From assembly GCA_900765125.1 (NCBI GenBank), contig CAAFQL010000257.1:1-33541 (forward strand): a DNA stretch of 33,541 bases, in the 5' to 3' direction. Positions within the stretch are counted from its first letter, which is position 1. Every line of letters starts with the position of its first letter. This DNA is from Oscillospiraceae bacterium. Its GTDB lineage: Bacteria; Bacillota; Clostridia; Oscillospirales; Ruminococcaceae. Shown here one piece after another: positions 1-7,993 of the stretch. The notes below the pieces were generated by a model. The model did no database searches. It saw only the letters and a list, made by a program, of their open reading frames with translations, and was not told the origin of the DNA. The translations under genes were made by a program, and so were the position numbers.

Positions 1-1
1 A

Positions 2-1267
2 AGCTTTATTGCTTCCGACGTTCCGGCAGTTCTTGAATATACTAAGAACTATTATCTTTTGGAGCATGAAGAGATCGCTGTACTTGATAATAATGGTGTA
101 GAGATATTTGACAGCTTCGGCAGACGTATTCAGAAGGAGCTGAAAACAGCTGACTGGGATGTTGAGGCTATTGGTAAGGGCGGCTATGAGCATTTTATGC
201 TTAAAGAAATTCACGAGCAGCCAACGGCTATAAGAAATACCATCAAGCCAAGAATAAAGGACGGTCTGCCAAATCTTGAGGAATGCGGAATAACTCCTCA
301 GGTACTGAAAGAGTTCAGGCAGATATTCATCGTTGCCTGTGGTACGGCTATGCACGCAGGTATGATGGGCAAATATGTTGTGGAAAAGCTTGCAGGAGTT
401 CCTGTTATCGTTGATATTGCTTCTGAATTCAGATACAGAGACCCAATTGTAGGAGAGGGAGATCTTGTTATAATCATATCCCAGTCAGGCGAAACGGCTG
501 ATAGTAAGGCAGCTATGCATCTTGCAAAGGAAAAAGGTGCAAAGGCACTTGCCATCGTAAACGCTATGGGCAGTTCCATTGCAAGAGAAGCTGATATGCT
601 TATCTATACTCATGCAGGCCCTGAGATAGCCGTTGCATCTACAAAGGCTTATATGGTTCAGATAGCAGTAATGTATCTCTTTGCTTTTGAAATGGCACTT
701 GCTGTTGGAAAAATCGATGAAAACGAGTGTAGGAGGCTTGTATCACTTCTTGAGGAAACTCCAGACATGATAGAAAATATTCTTGAACATAAAGAAGCCA
801 CTCAGTATATTGCCTCATCTCTTATAAATGCAGACAGTCTTCTTTATATAGGAAGAGGTCTTGACTACGCTCTAAGCATGGAGGGTTCTCTTAAGCTCAA
901 GGAAATTTCCTATATTCATTCTGAGGCATACGCAGCAGGTGAGCTTAAACATGGTACCATTTCCCTTATAAATGAAGGTATGCCTGTTATTGCTGTTGCG
1001 ACACAGCAAGCTCTTTTTGACAAGACCATTAGCAATATACAGGAAGTAAAGTCACGTGGAGCTAAGGTCATACTTGTTTGCAGAGACAGCTATCAGCCTG
1101 AGCAGAACACAGCAGATATGAAATTTGGTCTGCCTGATTTTGATGATATGCTTATGCCTATGCTTGCTGTAGTTCCACTTCAGCTTATTGCATATTATAC
1201 ATCTGTACACAGAGGAAACGACGTTGATAAGCCAAGAAATTTAGCTAAATCCGTTACTGTTGAATAA
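2..1267 (+). CDS. glmS: Glutamine--fructose-6-phosphate aminotransferase, 3' part
   Basis: GlmS makes glucosamine-6-phosphate from fructose-6-phosphate and glutamine, the first step towards UDP-GlcNAc and peptidoglycan, in the cytoplasm. The reading frame is open from nucleotide 2 to the left edge, giving 421 visible residues; the family is about 600 long, so the glutaminase domain with its catalytic Cys lies mostly outside. What remains is the end of the glutaminase domain (ASDVPAVLEYTKNYYLL) and both SIS isomerase domains. SIS1 shows ACGTAMHAG, ASEFRYRDPI and the sugar-phosphate loop SQSGETADSKAA; SIS2 shows IGRGLDYALSMEGSLKLKE and EAYAAGELKHG. The C-terminus RNLAKSVTVE is the family signature. 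No terminator follows, and the next gene begins 29 nt later, so read-through into the LRR genes is likely. A TTG at 59 is internal, not the start. Confidence 0.97.
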   Translation, partial: SFIASDVPAVLEYTKNYYLLEHEEIAVLDNNGVEIFDSFGRRIQKELKTADWDVEAIGKGGYEHFMLKEIHEQPTAIRNTIKPRIKDGLPNLEECGITPQVLKEFRQIFIVACGTAMHAGMMGKYVVEKLAGVPVIVDIASEFRYRDPIVGEGDLVIIISQSGETADSKAAMHLAKEKGAKALAIVNAMGSSIAREADMLIYTHAGPEIAVASTKAYMVQIAVMYLFAFEMALAVGKIDENECRRLVSLLEETPDMIENILEHKEATQYIASSLINADSLLYIGRGLDYALSMEGSLKLKEISYIHSEAYAAGELKHGTISLINEGMPVIAVATQQALFDKTISNIQEVKSRGAKVILVCRDSYQPEQNTADMKFGLPDFDDMLMPMLAVVPLQLIAYYTSVHRGNDVDKPRNLAKSVTVE

Positions 1268-1296
1268 TAGTTGAATAAGAAAGGAACGTAAAATTT

Positions 1297-2538
1297 ATGT
1301 TTTCTAAAAAGAAAATGACTGCATTTATTTTAAGCTTTATGCTTTCTGTTTCCTGTATGGGAGCAGCTGCCATTTCTGCTGCGGCAACTGATACGACAAC
1401 CACTGTTTCAGAAACAGAGGAGGAGACTACAACTGAAACAGCTACAGAAGAGCCGGAGGAAATAACCTCCGGTGAGTATACATATCACATTGACGAGGAG
1501 TATGGTGGTGCAGTCATCACTGAATATGAGCCTAAGGAAAAGGATGTTGTAATTCCTGAGAAAATTGACGATGTGACTGTAGTTGGACTTGGTGATTTTA
1601 TTTTCAATGAGCAGTCTCAGATCGAAACTTTGACAATTCCGACAAATCTTTGTCATATCGGTGCCAGTGCATTTTATGGAACAAGCATCAGAGAATTTTT
1701 CGTAGAGGAAGGGCACTCTATGTATAAGGCGGAGGACGGCGTTCTGTTTTCAAAGGACGGTATCGCACTTGTTGCATATCCTCCTAAAAAGAAAGATACT
1801 TCATATGTTGTACCTGATGGGGTTGAGGAGCTTTATCACGGATGCTTTGCAAGCAATTCATACCTTACTGACGTACAGCTTCCCGACAGCCTTATCTATA
1901 TAGACTCATGGGCATTCGGAAATACTATTATTGAAAGTGTTGACATTCCGGAAAATGTAACAAGCATTGACAGCTATGCTTTTGCATATATGAAGAGGCT
2001 TACTTCTATTAAAATTCCGCCTGAACTTATTATTATTAAAGGTGCAACATTTGCAGGATGTTCAAATCTTAAGGATGTTACACTAAATGAAGGCCTTACT
2101 GAAATAGGTCAGAGCGCATTTGCAGGTACAGCAGTGCGCAGTATCGTAATACCAACCACAGTTGAATCTATCGGATATTGTGCATTTGGATACTCCGAAG
2201 ATCTTCAGACATCTTACAGCACACTGGTGATATATGGTCTGAGCGGCTCTATTGCCCAGACATATGCAAATGATAGTGATGAAGAATACGACTACAAGAA
2301 TAACTTTACATTTGTAGCCAAGACATCAGCTCAGATAAAGGCAATGCTTTCAGATGGTGAAGAAAATTCCGACAGTGAAAGTGAAGAGGCTACGGAGCCG
2401 GATGTTATTGTTGAAAAAGAAGATAACAGTACTTCACAGTTCTCATGGAAAGTGATAATCATTGCACTCGGTGCAGTTGTACTTTGCGGCGGTGTAGGTG
2501 CTATTGCAGTTTCCTCAAAGAAGAGTAAGAAGGGTTAA
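1297..2538 (+). CDS. Secreted, membrane-anchored BspA-type leucine-rich-repeat protein (LRR 1)
   Basis: Predicted 413-residue type I surface protein. A signal peptide (residues 1-30, KKK then a hydrophobic run ending AAAISAAA) is followed by a Thr/Glu-rich linker (about 31-56). LRR_5/BspA-type repeats run from about 60 to 310, with the recurrent pattern I..IP..V..I...AF....L. An acidic linker leads to a membrane helix at about 384-405 and a short KKSKKG tail, so the repeats face outwards. A non-repeat insert with DGVLFSKDG and a YPP motif near residues 148-165 recurs in both downstream paralogues. AAGAAAGGAA supplies the ribosome-binding site. Such repeats usually bind proteins or host surfaces; the ligand here is unknown. 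It heads a tight three-gene run (5-nt gap to the next). Confidence 0.9.
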   Translation: MFSKKKMTAFILSFMLSVSCMGAAAISAAATDTTTTVSETEEETTTETATEEPEEITSGEYTYHIDEEYGGAVITEYEPKEKDVVIPEKIDDVTVVGLGDFIFNEQSQIETLTIPTNLCHIGASAFYGTSIREFFVEEGHSMYKAEDGVLFSKDGIALVAYPPKKKDTSYVVPDGVEELYHGCFASNSYLTDVQLPDSLIYIDSWAFGNTIIESVDIPENVTSIDSYAFAYMKRLTSIKIPPELIIIKGATFAGCSNLKDVTLNEGLTEIGQSAFAGTAVRSIVIPTTVESIGYCAFGYSEDLQTSYSTLVIYGLSGSIAQTYANDSDEEYDYKNNFTFVAKTSAQIKAMLSDGEENSDSESEEATEPDVIVEKEDNSTSQFSWKVIIIALGAVVLCGGVGAIAVSSKKSKKG

Positions 2539-2543
2539 GCCTT

Positions 2544-4001
2544 ATGAAAAGAAATAAGCTTTGTTTTATACTCGGAGCTGCATTTATGGTAAACTTATTT
2601 TCAGCACTGTCTGTCGGAGCTGAAGAGAAAGAACTCGAATATGAAGACCTTAACTATAAAATAGCAGATGATGGTCATGTTATAATCACAAACTGTTATC
2701 AGAGTGCCACAGAATGTACTGTTCCCGAAGAGATAGACGGTGCTCCTGTTACAGAAATCGCAGACAGTGCCTTTTCCGAGTGTTACTTTCTGAAGAAGCT
2801 TACTGTTCCGGACAGTGTAAAAATTATCGGCAGACAGGCATTTTCAGCTTGCTCAGAACTTAAAACAGTAAAGCTTCCTGTAGAAATTGAACAAATGGGA
2901 GCAGGTACATTTGATGCGTGTCCCGTGCTTGAAAGTGTTACTCTTCCAAAGGGAATTACAGAGCTTCCGGAGGCAACGTTTTATGAGTGCGAGGGACTTA
3001 AAACTGTTATCATGCCCGAAGGTATTGAAATCATCGGTTCAGAAAGCTTCTATGGATGTGAGTCTCTTTCTGAAATAATATTTCCAAACAGCCTTACATC
3101 AATAGGAGATTATGCATTTCAGGGCTGCTCCTCTCTTAAAACTGTGACACTTACGGAAAACGTGCAGAATTTAGGTTCGTATATATTCTATGGCTGCAAG
3201 TCTTTGAATGATATTGAAACAAAGGATACAAATTCTATGTTCGCAAGTCGGGACGGTGTTCTCTTTACAAAAGACGGCGTAACTCTTGTTCGTTATCCTG
3301 AAGCCAAAAGGGAAGAAAGCTATACTATTCCAGAAGGCTGTACGCAGCTTGCAAACGGCAGCTTTGTAGATGCAGTATATCTGAAAAATATTGACCTTGG
3401 CAGCGCAACAGTCTATGGCATAGACGTTTTCTTTAGATGTACAGGACTTGAAAGCATTGTAATTCCGGAGGGTGCAGAGAGATTATCTTCAAATATGTTT
3501 GCGTACTGCTCATCTATGAAAAGCGTATCTCTTCCTTCTACTCTCAAATCAATAGATGATTATGCATTTTATACCTGTGCTGCTCTGACGGAGGCAACAG
3601 TTCCGGAAGGCACGGAAAAACTTGGTGCATATAGCTTTTTCAACTGTATAGAGCTGAGAACACTTAATCTTCCTGATTCCATTACTGAAATAGGAGATGG
3701 TGCAATGGGCTATTATGCTGAATCTGAGGATACAGAGCCGAAAAAGCTTGATGGTTTTACTGTCGAATATTCATACAATGATGTTATACACAGCTTTGCC
3801 GAACAGTATGATCTTAACGGAACAGGAAGAGGGAGCAGTAAATTATGGATATGGTTTGCTGTTGCCGGCGGCGTAATACTTCTGGCAGGAGCAGTGATGC
3901 TTATAGTTATTCTTCGCCGAAGAGCATATATCCCTAAGCCTGTTAAGGGCGGCAGAACAGGCAGTGCCACAAAACGTTCTGAACAAAAAAAGAAAGGATA
4001 A
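2544..4001 (+). CDS. Secreted, membrane-anchored BspA-type leucine-rich-repeat protein (LRR 2)
   Basis: A 485-residue paralogue of its neighbours. A signal peptide (about 1-26, ending LSVGAEE) leads directly into LRR_5 repeats with frequent AF..C..L.TV.LP units (about 45-415). The shared insert DGVLFTKDG...VRYPE interrupts the repeats near residue 235. A membrane helix occupies about 433-457 and is followed by a basic 28-residue cytoplasmic tail (RRRAYIPKP...KKKG), which fits outside-facing repeats. It starts 5 nt after the previous stop, so translation is probably coupled; the start region GAAGGGTTAAGCCTT gives a purine-rich site. Unlike LRR 1 it has no Thr/Glu linker after the signal peptide. 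Ligand and role are unknown. Confidence 0.9.
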   Translation: MKRNKLCFILGAAFMVNLFSALSVGAEEKELEYEDLNYKIADDGHVIITNCYQSATECTVPEEIDGAPVTEIADSAFSECYFLKKLTVPDSVKIIGRQAFSACSELKTVKLPVEIEQMGAGTFDACPVLESVTLPKGITELPEATFYECEGLKTVIMPEGIEIIGSESFYGCESLSEIIFPNSLTSIGDYAFQGCSSLKTVTLTENVQNLGSYIFYGCKSLNDIETKDTNSMFASRDGVLFTKDGVTLVRYPEAKREESYTIPEGCTQLANGSFVDAVYLKNIDLGSATVYGIDVFFRCTGLESIVIPEGAERLSSNMFAYCSSMKSVSLPSTLKSIDDYAFYTCAALTEATVPEGTEKLGAYSFFNCIELRTLNLPDSITEIGDGAMGYYAESEDTEPKKLDGFTVEYSYNDVIHSFAEQYDLNGTGRGSSKLWIWFAVAGGVILLAGAVMLIVILRRRAYIPKPVKGGRTGSATKRSEQKKKG

Positions 4002-4006
4002 TCATA

Positions 4007-5647
4007 ATGAAAAGATCTATGTTACGTCGTTTTATAGCCGTGTCCGCTGCTGCAATCAGCTTTGTATCAGCATCTGTGTTTACAACTGCGTCAGCCAGCA
4101 GTGGTGCATATACACCGGAGGACAAAGAGGTAACATCATTCAGTGACGGTATTCTTACATATAGCGTGATAGACGATTCACGCTTTGTAGAGATAACAGA
4201 ATGCAGCTCTACAGCGTCGAATGTAAATATAATGCCAAAAATAGACGGTTATACTGTTACTGCTATTGCAGAGGGCGCTTTTGCGGGGTGTGGAAGTTTG
4301 CAGTCTGTAACGTTCCCTAAAAACGCAGAACTTACTTCTATTGGTGCATATGCTTTTGCAGAATGTACCGCTCTTAAAAACGTAACACTTCCTAATACCG
4401 TAAAGGACATTCCGATAGGTATGTTTGCATATTGTACGTCATTGGAAAGCGTAACATTTGGCAATGAAACGGTTTCTATAGGTGATGAGGCATTCCGTGG
4501 GTGCAGTGCTCTTAAAGAAATATCTCTTCCGGATACACTTACGGATATGGGTGACCTGGTATTCTATATGTGTACTGAACTTGAAAGTGTAGAGATACCA
4601 GAAAGCGTCTCTGCTCTTGGCGGCTATGATTTTGCACACTGTATGAGCCTTGAAAGTTTTCATATTGCAGCGTCTTTAGAAAGTCTTGGAGACGCACCGT
4701 TTATGGGCTGTAAAAATCTTACTGATATTACTGTAGATGAAAATAACCCAAACTACACGGTAAATGATGGCGTTCTTTACAGCAAGGACGAAACAGTGCT
4801 GTACTTTTATCCGCCGGCACGTGAAGATAAATCATTTACAGTGCCTGACGGAGTGATAGATATATATGACGGTTCGTTTTTTCGCTGTGAAAACTTACAG
4901 GAGGTAATTTTCCCTGATAGTCTGATAACTATTGGGTTAGGCGCTTTTGACTTTTGCTCGTCTTTAAACTATGTAAAGATTCCTGAAAGCGTGACCAATA
5001 TTATGAGCACAGCTTTTGCAGATTGTGATTCTCTTGAAAGTGTTACATTTGTAGGTGCAGATAACGAAACAGACGGCGAAGGCGCAGATCTTGTCATAGG
5101 TGATCATGCATTCTATGCGGATGAAAAGCTTATGGAAGTTATCCTGCCTAAGCGAACAGTAAGCATAGGAGATGAAGCGTTTGGCGTGACAGAGATACTG
5201 GACGATTCCGGAAATACCATTCCTATGGCTGTGGAAGGATTTATGCTGAGAGGCTTTGATTCTGCTGAAAGCTATATTAAGAATTGTGACGTAAGCGTAG
5301 GATTCAGCCCGAGAAGCTTTCCGTGGAAAAAGGTTGTATTCTGGGTTTGCGCAGGCGGAGCACTAATAGCAATAGCTTTCTTATCTGTTATCATAGTTAA
5401 GAAAAATATGATGACACCGGAAGAAAAGGAAGCTCTTCGTCTGGCAAAGGAAGAACGTGCAAAGCACGTAGAAGATGAAGAAGTTACTGCTGAGGACGAC
5501 GGCTATAAGAGCATTATCGGAGACGATGATGACGATAACGCTGAAAAAGCAGAAAGTCAGCCTGACAGTGAAGAGGAATTAAACCATTTCCGCAGTGCAT
5601 CTCCTTCCAGACTGCATAATATAGGGCACGGAGACGAAGAAAAATAA
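4007..5647 (+). CDS. Secreted, membrane-anchored BspA-type LRR protein with long acidic cytoplasmic tail (LRR 3)
   Basis: A 546-residue protein and the third of the tandem set. A signal peptide (1-30, ending TTASAS) is followed by LRR_5 repeats (about 50-420) that include the shared insert DGVLYSKDE...YFYPP. A membrane helix lies at about 443-464. It differs from its paralogues in having an 82-residue cytoplasmic tail that is highly charged: a helical KEEK/AKEERAKH stretch, then a run of aspartates (IIGDDDDD) and a Ser/Pro-containing end. The tail could contact a cytoplasmic partner; that is inference. The ribosome-binding site is AGAAAGGA, about 9 nt upstream of ATG. The gap to the previous gene is 5 nt, and a strong hairpin terminator ends the operon. 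Confidence 0.9.
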   Translation: MKRSMLRRFIAVSAAAISFVSASVFTTASASSGAYTPEDKEVTSFSDGILTYSVIDDSRFVEITECSSTASNVNIMPKIDGYTVTAIAEGAFAGCGSLQSVTFPKNAELTSIGAYAFAECTALKNVTLPNTVKDIPIGMFAYCTSLESVTFGNETVSIGDEAFRGCSALKEISLPDTLTDMGDLVFYMCTELESVEIPESVSALGGYDFAHCMSLESFHIAASLESLGDAPFMGCKNLTDITVDENNPNYTVNDGVLYSKDETVLYFYPPAREDKSFTVPDGVIDIYDGSFFRCENLQEVIFPDSLITIGLGAFDFCSSLNYVKIPESVTNIMSTAFADCDSLESVTFVGADNETDGEGADLVIGDHAFYADEKLMEVILPKRTVSIGDEAFGVTEILDDSGNTIPMAVEGFMLRGFDSAESYIKNCDVSVGFSPRSFPWKKVVFWVCAGGALIAIAFLSVIIVKKNMMTPEEKEALRLAKEERAKHVEDEEVTAEDDGYKSIIGDDDDDNAEKAESQPDSEEELNHFRSASPSRLHNIGHGDEEK

Positions 5648-5668
5648 ATATATTACTATTATTAAATA

Positions 5669-5705
5669 AAAAAGGCGGCAGTGCAATATGAACTGCTGCC
5701 TTTTT
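5669..5705. terminator. Bidirectional rho-independent terminator
   Basis: The inverted repeat GGCGGCAGT / ACTGCTGCC (one G-U pair, 9-nt loop) is flanked by A5 on the left and T5 on the right, so it works on either strand. It ends the glmS-LRR operon on the plus strand and the decarboxylase operon on the minus strand, which converge here. Confidence 0.9.
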
Positions 5706-5713
5706 GCTGATTC

Positions 5714-7063
5714 TCAAGTTGTTTGACTATATTTCACAACTTCTATTTCATTTATATTATAGAATCTCAGAACGTCTGCGGTACTTTGGTCTATGACCTC
5801 ACCGCTTATTACAATAGGCACTGCCGGTGGACATGGAACACGTACACCAGCACATATTCGCCCAACTGCATTTTCTACAGGTATGATTTTACTTTCAGCT
5901 AATGCCGCCTCACGCATATTCATCATAACTGATGGCTGTGTGAATGATGGAGGTTTTTGTGCCATATTTTCGCTTTTTATAAATCCGCTGCATTGCTGCA
6001 ATGCATTATACAGACGTACAAGATTTTCCGCCTTTTCAGCTGCGGATAACAGCAGTACTACAGCTTCAGTGCCCGCATATTCTGCAAAACAGTCCAGCCT
6101 TTCGAGAGCTTTTGCAAGATCTTTTCCGCATATACCCATTGAAGCCGTGTCAATTACAATATGGAAAGGATCACGTCCGCCTGTGAATATGTACTTATTT
6201 TGCAGACGCTTTTTCATTTCTTCTATAGTTTTGATAACTCTTTCTATGTTTTTCTTTGCTTCATTTTGCAGAAAAACATTGCATAGGTCAAGTGACAAAA
6301 GCATAAGATATGATGGACTTGTTGAGCCAAACATACTCATAGCGCCTTTTAATCGGCCTTTGTATTTTTTATTTGATGTATGTAAGTAGGCACAGCCTGT
6401 AAGACATGGAAGCATTTTGTGGGCGGAATCACAGCACAGATCTGCTCCAAGTGCCATGGGATGAATGTTGTCACGGAAAAAAGCAAGATGTGCTCCATGA
6501 GCGTTATCTACAAGCAGAGGCGCATTATGTCGATGACTTACTTTTGCAAGAGACTCAATATCTGCCATATTACCGAGGTAATCCGGAGATGTTATATAAA
6601 CGCAGCAAGGCTGATCCTTTATATCACGAAGAGCCTTTTCAAAGTCTGTCGGGTCAAACTTACCTGAAAGTATGCCGTTTTCTTCTTTGGGATAAATCCA
6701 TGTTACTTCTATTCCAAGCAGAATACAGGCATTCAGAAAAGCCTTATGTACTGTTCTTCCTGCTATAACACGTCTATTTTCCTGTTTCATAAGATATAAC
6801 ATTGCCTGTATGCATAATGTCGAACCTCCGCAGGAGTAGACGGTTTCCTCTGTGCCGAAAAGTAAAGATGCATTTTGTTCACTTTTTCTAATAATACCGT
6901 CTGCTTCAAAAAGGCTGTCTGCTCCTGAGATTTCTGTTATATCAAATGAATATAGGTTCATAAGCTCCGGTACAGGGGATATTCCCTTATGTCCCGGCAT
7001 ATGCGCTCTTAAAAAGTTTTTCTTTGAATATTCTATCAAAAAATTATAAATTGGTGTTTCCAT
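5714..7063 (-). CDS. PLP-dependent Orn/Lys/Arg decarboxylase-family protein
   Basis: Fold-type I PLP enzyme of the Orn/Lys/Arg decarboxylase family, short Gram-positive form (449 residues). These enzymes remove CO2 from basic amino acids to make polyamine precursors. The N-terminal RAHMPGHKG, the central TSPDYLGNMADI, the LLVDNAHGAH motif (PLP-binding Asp) and SAHKMLPCLTG with the Schiff-base Lys (about residue 216) are all visible. The C-terminal part has the VPCPPAVPIV...GE signature. Substrate cannot be told from sequence. Two starts are possible: an ATG at 7075 that overlaps the stop of the upstream gene as ATGA, and an ATG at 7063 lying 12 nt behind AGGAG. The latter is chosen because AGGAG directly abuts the first ATG. 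It is the last gene of a three-gene operon with a sigma-like regulator. Confidence 0.88.
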   Translation of the reverse strand: METPIYNFLIEYSKKNFLRAHMPGHKGISPVPELMNLYSFDITEISGADSLFEADGIIRKSEQNASLLFGTEETVYSCGGSTLCIQAMLYLMKQENRRVIAGRTVHKAFLNACILLGIEVTWIYPKEENGILSGKFDPTDFEKALRDIKDQPCCVYITSPDYLGNMADIESLAKVSHRHNAPLLVDNAHGAHLAFFRDNIHPMALGADLCCDSAHKMLPCLTGCAYLHTSNKKYKGRLKGAMSMFGSTSPSYLMLLSLDLCNVFLQNEAKKNIERVIKTIEEMKKRLQNKYIFTGGRDPFHIVIDTASMGICGKDLAKALERLDCFAEYAGTEAVVLLLSAAEKAENLVRLYNALQQCSGFIKSENMAQKPPSFTQPSVMMNMREAALAESKIIPVENAVGRICAGVRVPCPPAVPIVISGEVIDQSTADVLRFYNINEIEVVKYSQTT

Positions 7064-7071
7064 AATATATA

Positions 7072-7356
7072 TCATCTCCTAAGAATTGACAGATAAAATT
7101 TGATTCTTTTTAGTGCTTCTATCTTTGCATGGGATACAGCAGATTCTGTTATGCCGAGATGCTCTGCAATGTCACGCTGTTTCATGCCTTTATAATAGTA
7201 TAGCACAATTACTTGTTTTTGTCGACGTGTAAGTCGTGATTTAATTAAAACTTTTAAAGCCTCTGATGCCTGTTTCTGCCAGCACTTTTCTTCTTCACGA
7301 TCTTCAAATGGCTCAAATTTCATCGAATCATAAAGCGAAACTCGTTTCATCTTCAT
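7072..7356 (-). CDS. Stand-alone sigma-70 region 4-type HTH protein
   Basis: A 94-residue protein. Residues 41-86 form a sigma-70 region 4-like helix-turn-helix: LTRRQKQVIVLYYYKGMKQRD followed by IAEHLGITESAVSHAKIEALKRIK. Region 2, which sigma factors need for -10 recognition and core binding, is missing, so it is not a complete sigma factor. Similar short proteins occur in phages and integrative elements as late regulators, where a coiled-coil half and the region-4 half can also be fused; that parallel is inference. Both ends overlap neighbours by ATGA junctions (7353-7356 upstream; 7072-7075 with the upstream ATG of the decarboxylase), a sign of coupled translation. Possible targets include its own promoter, which bears three related repeats. 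Confidence 0.85.
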   Translation of the reverse strand: MKMKRVSLYDSMKFEPFEDREEEKCWQKQASEALKVLIKSRLTRRQKQVIVLYYYKGMKQRDIAEHLGITESAVSHAKIEALKRIKFYLSILRR

Positions 7357-7562
7357 TTGCAGTAATCCTGTAATCCTTTCATTATATTAAGAATATCAAG
7401 TCGTTCCTCCCTGAGAGTGCGCCGTCGGCTCGAAAGCTCCTTGTATTGTGTCTCTGGTACTCTGAATTTAAGTTGTTTGTTTATCTCCTCAATTCGTTCC
7501 GTGAGAAGATTACAGCTTATCCTATAGTCTTCCATAAGTGTTTTCATTTCCATCGTTCCCAT
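7353..7562 (-). CDS. Small coiled-coil protein paired with the sigma-like regulator
   Basis: A 69-residue charged protein predicted to be mostly helical (about residues 15-65, with RIEEINKQLKF and SSRRRTLREERLDIL). No enzyme motif is visible. Its stop overlaps the start of the region-4 protein (ATGA), so the two are probably made together and may act as two halves of one regulator. The site AAGGAG lies 12 nt upstream of ATG. It is the first gene after a strong promoter at 7681-7709. I do not recognise a named family with certainty; the arrangement recalls phage proteins in which a coiled coil precedes a sigma region 4 domain. Confidence 0.75.
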   Translation of the reverse strand: MGTMEMKTLMEDYRISCNLLTERIEEINKQLKFRVPETQYKELSSRRRTLREERLDILNIMKGLQDYCK

Positions 7563-7645
7563 GATGTGATTCTACTCCTTCCTGTTTAATGTAATATTAT
7601 ATAAATCTTGTTTTACGGCATATAACTTAACTTCTTATGCCATTT

Positions 7646-7731
7646 TTCAAATTGAGTAAAAATTCCTCCTCTCTATTATTAGTATAACTCGTTTTGAACA
7701 ATATGTCAAGAGTAATTTCTCATTTTGAGTA
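7646..7731 (-). promoter_or_regulatory. Triple operator-like repeat around the sigma-like operon promoter
   Basis: Read on the minus strand, three 13-mers share a core: TACTCAAAATGAG (7719-7731, just upstream of -35), TGTTCAAAACGAG (7688-7700, between -35 and -10) and TACTCAATTTGAA (7646-7658, downstream of the predicted start). The first is an almost perfect palindrome (CTCA AAA TGAG). Start-to-start distances are 31 and 42 bp, close to three and four helical turns. This looks like a repressor operator; the binding protein is unknown. Confidence 0.6.
7681..7709 (-). promoter_or_regulatory. Sigma-A promoter of the sigma-like/decarboxylase operon
   Basis: On the minus strand TTGACA (7704-7709), 17 bp, then TATACT (7681-7686). 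Transcription should start near 7674, leaving a 5' leader of about 110 nt before the 69-residue gene. No convincing leader peptide was seen. Confidence 0.8.
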
Positions 7732-7854
7732 ATATTTTTGAGAAAATGCATTTTTCAGAGATGTCAAACTCACTAAAAAAGAAGTATATAGATATTCTTA
7801 TATGAGCAAAAAAACGAAAAACAAAGCGTTCACTTGAAAATAAAATGAAATCCC

Positions 7855-7883
7855 TTGAACTTTTAAAGCACTTGTGGTAATAT
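7855..7883 (+). promoter_or_regulatory. Sigma-A promoter of the LtaS-like gene
   Basis: TTGAAC (7855-7860), 17 bp, TAATAT (7878-7883). The predicted start of transcription is near 7890, which rules out a GTG translation start at 7874 in the same frame. The stretch between this and the leftward promoter (7732-7854) is A/T-rich and contains AAAATGCATTTT, a perfect 12-bp palindrome, but no gene. Confidence 0.7.
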
Positions 7884-7993
7884 TAAGAGGTAACTTAGCC
7901 GGAACTATGAATCAGAATCCGGTGGTGTTGCCTAATATACGAAATATTGGCTTTTATCTGCGAAATGCAGTGATATTCAGGATTGGTGAGATT

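Noticed and set aside
7874..7993. GTG start at 7874 for the LtaS-like gene
   Set aside because: It lies inside the spacer of a good promoter (TTGAAC-17-TATAAT-like), upstream of the predicted transcript start. The ATG at 7994 has a nearby GGTGAG site.
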